A DNA stretch of 64,000 nt, taken from the NCBI RefSeq assembly GCF_000718555.1, contig NZ_JOAN01000011.1, positions 62,001 through 126,000 of the forward strand. Direction: 5' to 3'. Position 1 is the first letter of the stretch, and each line of letters begins with the position of its first letter. The notes below the pieces were generated by a model. It saw nothing but the letters and a program-made list of their open reading frames with translations. It ran no database searches and had not been told where the DNA came from. The position numbers were made by a program, and so were the translations under genes. This DNA is from Micromonospora chokoriensis (GTDB taxonomy: Bacteria > Actinomycetota > Actinomycetes > Mycobacteriales > Micromonosporaceae). Positions 41,438 through 49,288 of this stretch are shown one piece after another.

Positions 41438-42649
41438 ATGACCGTCGATGTCGCGGACGGCCTACACGGCCGTACCAGCGGCGAGTGGCGCGTGCCGGCG
41501 GTCGCCTTCGCGGTCAACGGCGCACTCTACGGGAGCCTGCTCACCCGCTATCCCGAGATCGCCGACCGGGTGTCCGCCAGCGAGACCCAGTTCGGCGTGG
41601 TGCTCTTCGCAGCGGCGATCGGTGGGTTGCTCGGTTCGCTGGTCGCCCCGCTGCTAGCCCGCGCCGTCGGTGAGCGCTCGGCCACGCTGCTCGCCGGGGC
41701 GGGCTACGCCCTGCTCGCCGTCGGCGTGGCGTGGGCGCCGCAACTGATCCTGCTGGGCGGGTCGCTGCTGCTGCTGGGCATTCTCGACGGCGCGCACGAC
41801 GTGGTGATGAACGCCTTCGCGGTCCGGGTGCAGCAGCAGCGGGCCACCACACTGTTGGGCCGGATGCACGCCACCTGGTCGCTCTCGCTGGCCGGAGCAG
41901 GCGTGCTCGGAACGATCGCCGCCGGGCTCCGGGTGCCGGTGGCCCTGCACGTCGGCATCGCCGCAGCGGTGGCGCTGATCGTCCAGCTCGCGATCGCCCT
42001 CGGCCGCAAGGGGATGGTGGCCGAGGGCCCGCCCGCGCCGGCCCCGACGGTTGACGGTCCGGAGCGACCGGCGCGTTCCGGCGGCCGGCTGCTCTATGTG
42101 CTGCCGGTGCTGGGGCTCGCGGCGGTGGCCGCCAGCTACGTGGAGAGCCCGGGGCAGGAGTGGACCGGGCTCCTGCTGAGCCGCGGGTTCGACGCGACAC
42201 CACAGGTGGCGGCCGTGGCGCCGGTGCTCTTCGGCGCTGGCCTGCTGGCATCTCGCCTGTTGCTGGACGCGGCGGCGTCCCGGGTCGGCCAGGCGAGAGT
42301 CGCCGCGGTCAGCGCCGCCACGATGATGGCCGCCGTGGTCGCCGGCCTGCTGTGCACACTCGCCGGCGCTCCGGTGTGGTGGGCGCTGGCCGCGGTGGCC
42401 GTGGCCGGCTTCGGGGCCGGGCCGGCCTTCCCCCTGCTCTTCGGCGCGGCGGATCAGCTCAGCGTGCGACACGGCATCCCCCCGGCCCGGACGGCGTCCA
42501 TGGTCTCGGCGTTGTCCCGGGTCGGCGCCATCTCGGCGCCGATCGTGGTCGGGCCGCTGACCGACGCTTTCGGGATGGTGATGGTCTTCGCGATCATGGC
42601 AGTCGGCGCCGCGCTGGTGCTGGGCGCGCTGCCACGGGCGGTCCGGTGA
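41438..42649 (+). CDS. MFS transporter
   Basis: A 403-residue major facilitator with 12 hydrophobic segments. The pattern FAVNGALYGSLLTRYPEIAD (TM1) and LGILDGAHDVVMNAFAVRVQ belong to the group resembling the fucose/glucose-type MFS proteins; GFGAGPAFPLLFGAADQL lies in the later half. The transported substrate is unknown; the divergent LacI regulator suggests a sugar or sugar-derived compound. The ATG at 41438 lacks a ribosome site. Confidence 0.87.
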   Translation: MTVDVADGLHGRTSGEWRVPAVAFAVNGALYGSLLTRYPEIADRVSASETQFGVVLFAAAIGGLLGSLVAPLLARAVGERSATLLAGAGYALLAVGVAWAPQLILLGGSLLLLGILDGAHDVVMNAFAVRVQQQRATTLLGRMHATWSLSLAGAGVLGTIAAGLRVPVALHVGIAAAVALIVQLAIALGRKGMVAEGPPAPAPTVDGPERPARSGGRLLYVLPVLGLAAVAASYVESPGQEWTGLLLSRGFDATPQVAAVAPVLFGAGLLASRLLLDAAASRVGQARVAAVSAATMMAAVVAGLLCTLAGAPVWWALAAVAVAGFGAGPAFPLLFGAADQLSVRHGIPPARTASMVSALSRVGAISAPIVVGPLTDAFGMVMVFAIMAVGAALVLGALPRAVR

Positions 42650-42857
42650 CCCGGCCGCCCACACGACACGGTCCACGTACACCGGCTGGTGGCTGCCCAC
42701 CTCGACCCGGTTGGCGGAGGTAGCCGACGCCGCCCCACGGCCGCGCGTCAACGGACAACTTCCAGTGTCCGGTCCAGTTCGAGCTGGCGCACGGTGAGCG
42801 CTGTGACTAGGGCTTGGACAGGATGACGCGGACGAACGAGTACGTTCTTGTCTAGAT

Positions 42858-45081
42858 CTACTTGGCACTTTCTATGGCCTGTGCCGCTGCTGGGTGCTCG
42901 ACTCGGGTAGCCTCGCCTGCCTTCCCTCGCCAAAAAATAAGACGATTGCGGGTGGTGAGGGTGTGGGGGTGGTCGGGTCCGAGGACCCGCACCTGGTCGG
43001 TGAGCAAGTCGGCGCAGGCGGTGGCGGCACTGGCCGGATCCCCGGCCTCCCCCCGCCAACGGGCGAGGTTGCCGCGGGTGGCGAGGGTGTGAGGGTGGTC
43101 GGGTCCGAGGACCCGCACCTGGTCGGTGAGCAAGTCGGCGCAGGCGGTGGCGGCACTGGCCGGATCCCCGGCCTCCCCCCGTCCCCCCGCCAACGAGTGA
43201 GGTTGCCGCGGGTGATGAGGGTGCCGGGGTGGTCAGGTCCGAGGACCCGCACCATGTCGGTGAGCAGGTCGGCGCAGGCGGTGGCAGCGCCAGCCGGATC
43301 CCCGGCCACGCCCTGCCAATAAGCGAGGTTAGTGCGAGTGGCAAGGGTGCCGGGGTGGTCAGGTCCGACGACTCGCACCATGTCGGTGAGCAGGTCGGCG
43401 CAGGCGGTGGCAGCGCCAGCCGGATCCCCGGCCACGCCCTGCCAATAAGCGAGGTTAGTGCGGGTAGTGAGGGTGTCGGGGTGGTCGGGTCCGAGGACCT
43501 GCAGCCGGTCGGTGAGCAGGTCCGCGTAGGCGGTGGCGGCGCCGGCCGGACCTGCAGCCGGTCGGTGAGCAGGTCCGCGTAGGCGGTGGCGGCGCCGGCC
43601 GGATCCCCGGCCTCCCCCCGCCAGCGGGCGAGGTTGTGGCGCGTGGTCAGGGTGTCGGGGTGGTCGGGTCCGAGGCAGCGCGCGGTGGTAGTCGAACGCG
43701 GCGCTGACCTGACCAGTCTCACCGAGACTGCGTCCTGCCCTGAACAGCACCCGGTGGCCGCCGTTGTCGGAGTCCCACAGCAGTAGGCCGGCGTGGGTGT
43801 TGAGGGCGTCGGTGTTGGCGCGCAGGGTCTGCCCGAGTTCAGGGTCGCGTTCGATGTCTGGCCAGATCTCAACTAGGGCGTTAGCGGTGGTTATGGCCAG
43901 CGCGGCAGCCTGAGCGGTTGGGGTGGCCTCCCGCACCACGCGTTGTAGGAGACCGTGCACCCGTGCGGTCCGGTTAGCCGGATCGTGGGTGATGAGGTTG
44001 AGCCGGTCCAGGTTATCCAGGGCGTCGGTGGCGTCCTCACCGTCGGCTGGCCGACCGGCTCGGGAACGGGTGGCGAGGTAGCCAAGGATGGCGGTAGTGG
44101 TGAACACGTCGGTCGGGATGCCGTTGGGGTTGAGCAGCGCGGCTAGCTCCAGCACAGGGCGGGCCACCCCCACTGGCGCGAACTCGTCGGCGCGTGCGAT
44201 CGACAGGGACCAGGCCACCGCGATCGGGCCAGAATGCTCGTCCGGTAGCGCTTCGGGGGTTAGGTCGGCGAGTTCGCGAGACTGGTCGGCGAGCCGGCGG
44301 CGGTAACCGGCACAGGTCATGCTCCTGCGGTCGAGGATGTAGGCGGCTGCCTGCGCCAGGGCGAGGGGTAGGTGCCCGAGGTCCTCGGCCAACTCGGCGG
44401 CCTGGTCCAGCCGTGCCGGGTCGCTGCCGAGTTTGGCACGCAAGTAGGCAACGCACTCGGCGGAAGTGAACAGGCCCACGTCGACTACTCGCCGGCCGGC
44501 GACCAGAGCCGCGTCCCGGCGTCGGGTGGTGACCACTGTCCGGCCGAAGGAACCGGCCGGCGGCCACAGGCCCCGCAGGTCGTTCGGGTCGGCGACATCG
44601 TCAAGGACGACCAGCCACCGCCGTCGCGTGGCGGCGAGCCAGGCCAGGAACCGTGCAGCGCCCTGATCCGGATCCTCATCCACCACTCCGTGGACATCCG
44701 CAGCGGCCTGCGAGTACCCGGTGATGGTGTTCGATCGTGAGGTTGCAGTGACCCAGACGAGCAGGTCGAGTTCTCGACGCTGCCACATCCTGTGCGCAAG
44801 CCCGGCGGCGAGCTGGGTTTTGCCGACGCCGCCCAGGCCGGTCAACACCTGACACACGACCACCGCATTACCACCGGCGGTGGCGGCGTCCAGTTCCCCA
44901 TCGGCAGGGCGTTCCTGCCGGCAGTCGACCAGCGCCGGTACCACACCGACCCGGTGGGGCCAGATGACCTGCTGGCGACCGTTGACCGTGACCGGACCAT
45001 GGAAGATGCCGGCCAGCCCTTGATTGGTGCCGATGCTGAACTGCGCAGGGTCGGTGTTGGTGTTACCGGGGGCGGCTGACC
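42858..45081 (-). pseudogene. NB-ARC/TPR (STAND-type) protein, broken by frameshifts
   Basis: Three reading frames must be joined to read this gene. From the right, the NB-ARC ATPase reads continuously, with P-loop TGLGGVGKTQLAAGLAHRMW near 44815-44835, Walker B RRWLVVLDDVADPNDLRGLW, then TVVTTRRRDAAL and the GLPL-type LGHLPLALAQAAAYILD, followed by a winged helix and helical region. The frame first breaks near 43690. The TPR-like array of 42-residue units (LGPDHPDTLTTR...) then continues in a second frame to 43550, in the first frame again to 43180, and in a third frame to the stop at 42858. Two breaks coincide with exact tandem duplications of 53 bp and 8 bp. No good start codon lies between the stop of the upstream gene and the P-loop, so the N-terminus is also uncertain. 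Intact relatives are putative signalling or defence STAND NTPases. Confidence 0.8.
42955..43700. repeat. 126-bp tandem TPR-coding repeats with slipped duplications
   Basis: Six units start with GTCGGGTCCG or GTCAGGTCCG at 42972, 43098, 43232, 43358, 43484 and 43663. The spacing is 126 bp except between the second and third (134 bp) and the fifth and sixth (179 bp). The extra 8 bp is TCCCCCCG repeated at 43174-43181 and 43182-43189. The extra 53 bp is an exact tandem copy, 43498-43550 and 43551-43603. Both additions are not multiples of three and shift the frame. Neighbouring units are nearly identical, suggesting recent homogenisation. Confidence 0.9.
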
Positions 45082-45474
45082 CTAGACCGTCCCCGGTGCG
45101 GCCGGGGGGATCTGTCTCCCCTGGTTGAAGGTCACCGGGGCGTGGAATCCACCGACCGCGCCATAGTTGTTCGTCACCGTGTAGGTCCCAGCCTGCGTCC
45201 CGATCGGGTCCGCCAGCCGGAGCACGGCCCGCGCCGCCGTGAGAACCTCGCTGTCGAAGGCGGCCCCGGAGGCTGTCAAGTCGTCGCCGATTCGGGCCTG
45301 CCACACCCCCGGCTGCTCCTCATCGGCTGCGAGCGCGGCCACCACCTGAGCACGGCCAGCCAATCGCCGAACGAGCAGCCTCTTCAACCCGGCGTACGCG
45401 TCCTGCACCCCGCTGCCAATGCCTGCGGTCGCCGCAGCGGCCAACGCCGCCACGATCAATTCCACACCGGTCAC
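45082..45474 (-). CDS. Small protein preceding the NB-ARC gene
   Basis: A 130-residue protein. A hydrophobic N-terminal stretch (TGVELIVAALAAAATAGIGS) is followed by QDAYAGLKRLLVRRLAGRAQ, an acidic middle with DEEQPGVWQARIGDDLTASG, and a tail ending TFNQGRQIPPAAPGTV. This arrangement usually occurs at the N-terminus of, or just before, NB-ARC/TPR proteins in streptomycetes and relatives. The end GAVGGFHAPVTFNQGRQI resembles GLAGIFHGPVTVNGRQQV at the start of the downstream NB-ARC frame, so the two may once have been one gene or a tandem motif. GTG 45474 has GGAGG six bases upstream. Confidence 0.65.
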   Translation of the reverse strand: MTGVELIVAALAAAATAGIGSGVQDAYAGLKRLLVRRLAGRAQVVAALAADEEQPGVWQARIGDDLTASGAAFDSEVLTAARAVLRLADPIGTQAGTYTVTNNYGAVGGFHAPVTFNQGRQIPPAAPGTV

Positions 45475-45652
45475 AGGAGCCCTCCACCGAAGTCTCGAAC
45501 AGGCCACCCATTGTGACATCACGTTGTCACGTGATCACCATCAGGAGTTTGGATACGTCCCGGCAGGCACCCATCCCGGCCTCCTCACCCGGCCGGTGCT
45601 AACAGCCTTGGACGGTGCCAACTTCACGTGGACCGGAGTGCGCCACGAAGCA

Positions 45653-45931
45653 TCACGCAATCGAGTGGAGGTGAAAGACCTTCGCCGCCGGGCCGTCGCA
45701 GCGGCTGGGTGAAGCTGGGGGCAGCCTGATCCGGGGAGCGCCGGGGAGGGTGGAGAGCAGCCCCGACAACGGCGGGACGTGCCGGTACGACCACACAGGC
45801 TGCACCGCGCTCCACGCCGCAGACGCCGGCTGCTCCAACAACCGCCTCAACCGTCCGGTGCCAACACCGGGCACCGGCTGTAACTCGTCGAGCTCACCGG
45901 CAAACGCCCAAGCCGCCACCAGCCGCGCCAT
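45653..45931 (-). other. Unassigned open frame within the decayed region
   Basis: An uninterrupted frame of 92 codons, MARLVAAWAFAGELDELQPV followed by PGVGTGRLRRLLEQPASAAW, has coding-like composition at its N-terminal half but no recognised domain and no clear ribosome site. It lies directly downstream of the broken MobC-like gene and may be another relic of the same element. The rest of 45475-46003 shows nothing supportable. Confidence 0.3.
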
Positions 45932-46003
45932 CGGCCCGGTCGGGGCGAACAGGTCCGACAGCCAGCCACCGCAGCGACACTCCCCGACGGTGCACCTTCG
46001 GAG

Positions 46004-46434
46004 TCACCGCGCCGACCGATGCAACAGCCGATCCATCTCCGCCGCCACCGCGTCAATCCGCTGCACCGCCGTCGCCCAGTCGGCCGCCGCACCGACTCGG
46101 ACCTGGTTCATCGCAGTCCGCGCCACGAACAGCCCACGCTGGACCGCCGCCAGCTCAACGATGGTGACGCTGCTACCGGTGGTGCCGCCGTCATCGCCGG
46201 GCCGGGCCGCGGCCAGCGCCATCTCGGCGACGTAACCCGTCGGCGTCAACCCACCGCCGCAGCAGCCTGCCGTACCCCGACGTACTCGTCCTCGCCCAGC
46301 CGCAGGGGGCTCCGACGAACTCGACCTGAAGCCCGCGACCGGTTCTGACCCGCCCGGACAGCCCCACGATCCATCGATGCCATCGCGGCACCGTAGCGAG
46401 CCATGACCCCAAGGCGACGGACACCGTGTGCCAC
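46004..46434 (-). pseudogene. MobC-like plasmid mobilisation protein, frameshifted
   Basis: Two frames join to a MobC (relaxosome accessory) pattern. The first ends RLGEDEYVGVRQAAAAVG then stop; the second continues LTPTGYVAEMALAAARPGDD and VTIVELAAVQRGLFVARTAM, then NQVRV and ATAVQRIDAVAAEMDRLL. One missing base in GGGTTGACG near 46250 explains the break. MobC proteins assist a relaxase at the transfer origin. No relaxase gene remains, so this is the scar of a mobilisable element. Confidence 0.6.
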
Positions 46435-46485
46435 TTAGCCCGGATTCGTGCCACTGTCCGTGCCACCTAGCCCGGATTGTGCCAA
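46428..46485. repeat. Two 32-bp-period direct repeats
   Basis: GTGCCAC-TTAGCCCGGATTC-GTGCCAC (from 46428) is repeated from 46460 as GTGCCAC-CTAGCCCGGATT-GTGCCAA, so GTGCCA occurs four times (46428, 46448, 46460, 46479). The array adjoins the MobC-like relic. It could be an oriT/iteron-like protein-binding array or the subterminal repeats of a lost insertion sequence. Confidence 0.6.
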
Positions 46486-46541
46486 CTTCGCGCGAACAGG
46501 ACATCCAGCGCCCAGATTCGCTGGGCGATGTCAGACCCGTC

Positions 46542-46563
46542 GATTAGAATGTATGTACTAATC
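46542..46563. promoter_or_regulatory. Palindrome before the hypothetical gene at 46589
   Basis: GATTAG (46542-46547) and CTAATC (46558-46563), extendable by one base on each side (C/G), are 10 bp apart and AT-rich. TAGAAT at 46545-46550 could be a -10 element. The gene starts 26 bp downstream, so the palindrome is a likely operator. Confidence 0.5.
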
Positions 46564-46588
46564 GAGTTCCTGACCTGGGAGGACGCCC

Positions 46589-47233
46589 ATGACCGCGCCC
46601 GCCTCCACGCCCCTCACCCCCTACGCCACGCTGCTCGGTTTCACCCGCTACGTCGACCGCACCGGCCCCACCAAGGCGACCTTCGTGGGCGGGCTGCGCA
46701 AGCAGCGCGCGAGCCGGTCCGGCTTCAACCCGCACGGCCAGTTCGTCAAGGCGCTCAAGGCCGACATCGCCTTCCACACCGGCGGCACGCACCTGACCGG
46801 GGTGGTCGACGTGGTCAAGCCCCGCTGGCGCCCGCTCTACCAGGCGCTCGTCCCCGGCGCTACGACCTGGCTGCACTCCCTCGGCGAGCCGGCCGCCGTC
46901 GATCTCGCCCAGACTCGCGACGCCCTGGCCATGCTGGGCGACCTGCCCGTCAAGATCAACCTCCACTTCGGGGTACGCCACGCTGACGGCCACGCCGAAG
47001 CGGTCCGCCTGCACTTCGACGAGACCCCACCGAGCGAGGAGTCGGTGCTCGCCACCCTGCACCTGATGGCTCGACACATGGACGCGGTGCTCCCGCACGC
47101 CGAGCCGGTCCTGGTCGACGTCCGACGCGGCCAAGCCCACCGCATGCCCACCGACGCCAAGCCCGACCAGATCGAACGTTGGCTGTCCGGCGAAGCCGCC
47201 GCCTTCCGCGCCATCTGGTCCACCGCCGCCTAA
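46589..47233 (+). CDS. Hypothetical protein
   Basis: A 214-residue soluble protein I do not recognise. It starts MTAPASTPLTPYATLLGFTR and has a basic segment (TFVGGLRKQRASRSGFNPHG), a mixed alpha/beta middle (DVVKPRWRPLYQALVPGATT) and a charged end with several His. No signal peptide or membrane segment is seen. GGGAGG precedes the ATG by about seven bases, and codon bias agrees with neighbours, so it is a real gene. Its own palindrome upstream and its position next to the decayed mobile region suggest it may be accessory, but this is inference. Confidence 0.75.
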   Translation: MTAPASTPLTPYATLLGFTRYVDRTGPTKATFVGGLRKQRASRSGFNPHGQFVKALKADIAFHTGGTHLTGVVDVVKPRWRPLYQALVPGATTWLHSLGEPAAVDLAQTRDALAMLGDLPVKINLHFGVRHADGHAEAVRLHFDETPPSEESVLATLHLMARHMDAVLPHAEPVLVDVRRGQAHRMPTDAKPDQIERWLSGEAAAFRAIWSTAA

Positions 47234-47275
47234 CCCCCACCCTCCCCACCGTCGCCCCTCGCCCTCGCCCGGCAC

Positions 47276-47347
47276 GATCGCGCTCGAACATGGAAGTAGT
47301 GGCCTCCCCATCCAGGGAGGCCACTACTTCATGGATCGAGCGCGATC
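47276..47347. repeat. 72-bp dispersed palindromic element, copy 2
   Basis: Arms of 33 bp start at GATCGCGCTCGA (47276-47287) and end at TCGAGCGCGATC (47336-47347). The inner stem AAGTAGTGGCCTCCC / GGGAGGCCACTACTT is perfect over 15 bp around a 6-base loop (CATCCA). Like copy 1, it lies between convergent genes, here the hypothetical gene and the iron-binding lipoprotein gene, and could act as a bidirectional terminator. Confidence 0.85.
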
Positions 47348-47386
47348 ACGAGCGGGTGCCCTCGGCGCTCGCGGTGCCCGCGATGA

Positions 47387-48334
47387 TTAGGCGGCGGGAA
47401 GGTACTTGGTCAGGTCGTCGAGGATCTTGTTGGCGGCGCCGACGCCGATGCCGGTCATCCAGATCTCGTCGGAGACGGGGTACGCCTTGCCGGCCTTGAC
47501 TGCGCCGAGGCCCTTCCAGAGGGTGCCGCCGGCGACCTTGGTCTGCTCGGCGGCGGCCTTGTCGCCGTACGCGGTCACGAAGATGACGTCACCGTCGACC
47601 TCGTTGATCCGCTCGGGGCTGACCAGGTCGAAGCGCTTGTCCTCTTTGTTGGCGAGCAGCTGCCGCTCGGGGCGGCCCAGGCCGGTGTCGCCGATGACGA
47701 TGCCGGAGAACGAGTCCGGGCCGTACACCCGAATGTTGCCGGGCAGGAAGCGCACGATGGAGACCTTGCGGGAGGCGGCGTTGCCGAGCGTCGCGCCGAA
47801 GTCCTTGGCCCGCTTCTCGTACGTGGCGAGCAGATCCTTGGCCTGCTGCTCGCGGCCGAGCGCCTTGCCGTCGAGGAGGAAGTTCTCCTTCCAGGTGATG
47901 CCCACCTTGTCGGTGAACACGGTCGGCGCGATGGCGGCCAGCTCGTCGTAGAACTTCTCCTGGCGGAACTTGCTGCCGAGGATGAGGTCCGGCTTGAGCG
48001 CGTTGATCGCCTCCAGGTCGGGCTCGGCGAGCACCCCGACCTCCTTGATGCTGGCGAGCTTGTCCGCGCCGAAGTACGTCGGCCAGCTCTTCGCCTCACC
48101 GGCGGTGGCGGCGCCGACGGGCGTGATGCCCAGCGAGAGCGCCGTGTCGATCTTGTCGGTGTCGAGCACCACGACGCGCTTGGGCTCCGCCGGGACCTTG
48201 GTGGTGCCCATGGCGTGGGTGATCTCCCGGGTCTCCCCGGTGGTGGAGCCGGCGACCGGGTCGCTCTCACCGCAGGCGGTGAGTCCGACGCCGAGGGCGG
48301 CGGCCGCGGCGAGAGCGGCGACGAGACGACGCAT
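47387..48334 (-). CDS. Iron-siderophore ABC transporter substrate-binding lipoprotein
   Basis: A 315-residue FecB/FepB-type binding protein. The lipobox is GVGLTAC with the Cys near residue 21. The class III fold shows KRVVVLDTDKIDTALSLGIT, LKPDLILGSKFRQEKFYDEL and the typical FVTAYGDKAA segment. It binds ferric siderophore outside the membrane and is the last gene of the importer operon. Its ATG overlaps the stop of the ATPase gene by one base (TGATG). Confidence 0.92.
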   Translation of the reverse strand: MRRLVAALAAAAALGVGLTACGESDPVAGSTTGETREITHAMGTTKVPAEPKRVVVLDTDKIDTALSLGITPVGAATAGEAKSWPTYFGADKLASIKEVGVLAEPDLEAINALKPDLILGSKFRQEKFYDELAAIAPTVFTDKVGITWKENFLLDGKALGREQQAKDLLATYEKRAKDFGATLGNAASRKVSIVRFLPGNIRVYGPDSFSGIVIGDTGLGRPERQLLANKEDKRFDLVSPERINEVDGDVIFVTAYGDKAAAEQTKVAGGTLWKGLGAVKAGKAYPVSDEIWMTGIGVGAANKILDDLTKYLPAA

Positions 48335-49269
48335 CAGAGTCCTTTCGAGGGGTACGAGCCGGTGAGCGGGTTGGCCGCATCGCCGGTGGGGGGTCGGGCG
48401 TCCGGCACGGACGCCGTCGACGAGGAGGGGTCACCCGCGCCAGCGGACACGACGACCGGGCCGCCAGGAGCGCCAGCGGGCGGGGCGGCGGGGCCACCGG
48501 TGTACGCGGGCACCACCAGCGGCGCGCCGGTCACCGGGCAGGGCACGACCACGCAGGCCAGCCCGAAGACGTCGCGGACCAGGTCGGCGGTGAGGATCTC
48601 CCGGGGCGCTCCGGCGGCGACCACGGTGCCGGCGCGCATCGCGACCAGGTGGTCGGCGTAGCGGGCGGCCTGGTTCAGGTCGTGCAGCACGGCGACCACG
48701 GTGCGGCCCCGCTCGGAGCGCAGCCGGTGCAGGAGGTCCAGCACCTCGACCTGGTGGGCCAGGTCGAGGAAGGTGGTCGGCTCGTCCAGCAGCAGGGCGT
48801 CGGTGTCCTGGGCGAGGGTCATGGCGATCCACACCCGCTGCCGCTGCCCACCGGAGAGGCTGTCCACCGGTCGGTTGGCCAGGTCGGTCACGTCGGCGAG
48901 GGCCATCGCCTGGTCCACCGCCGCGCCGTCCTCCGACGACCACTGCCGCCACCACCGCTGGTGGGGCTGCCGGCCACGCCCGACCAGGTCAGCCACGGTG
49001 ACGCCCTCGGGCACCAGCGGGCTCTGCGGCAGCACGCCGAGGCGGCGGGCGACCTCCCGGGTCGGCAGGTCGCGGATGGCGGTGCCGTCCAGCAGCACCG
49101 TGCCACGGCGGGGGGTGAGCAACCGGGCCATCGTGCGCAACAGGGTGGACTTGCCGCACGCGTTCGGCCCGACGATCACGGTGAACGCGTCGGTGGGCAG
49201 GTCCAGGTCGAGTCCGTCGAGCACCGTCCGCTCGTCGTAGCCGGCGACCAGGTCGCGGGTGGAGAGCAT
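48334..49269 (-). CDS. Iron-siderophore ABC transporter ATP-binding protein
   Basis: A 311-residue ATPase of the FepC/FecE group. Walker A is VGPNACGKSTLLRTM, the signature is SLSGGQRQRVWIAMTLAQDT, Walker B is ALLLDEPTTFLDLAHQVEVL, and the His switch is VAVLHDLNQAARYAD. The last 60 residues are an extra Pro/Gly/Ala-rich tail absent from most relatives and probably disordered. ATG 49269 has AAGGAG upstream. It lies between permease and lipoprotein genes in the operon. Confidence 0.92.
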   Translation of the reverse strand: MLSTRDLVAGYDERTVLDGLDLDLPTDAFTVIVGPNACGKSTLLRTMARLLTPRRGTVLLDGTAIRDLPTREVARRLGVLPQSPLVPEGVTVADLVGRGRQPHQRWWRQWSSEDGAAVDQAMALADVTDLANRPVDSLSGGQRQRVWIAMTLAQDTDALLLDEPTTFLDLAHQVEVLDLLHRLRSERGRTVVAVLHDLNQAARYADHLVAMRAGTVVAAGAPREILTADLVRDVFGLACVVVPCPVTGAPLVVPAYTGGPAAPPAGAPGGPVVVSAGAGDPSSSTASVPDARPPTGDAANPLTGSYPSKGL

Positions 49270-49288
49270 CACACGACTCCTTGAGGCG

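Noticed and set aside
42650..42857. Possible gene relic between the MFS gene and the TPR pseudogene
   Set aside because: Short coding-like stretches occur on the minus strand, but no family was recognisable and no continuous frame exists.
42955..43700. CRISPR-like repeats
   Set aside because: The units are 126-bp contiguous coding repeats without unique spacers, reading as TPR-like protein repeats.
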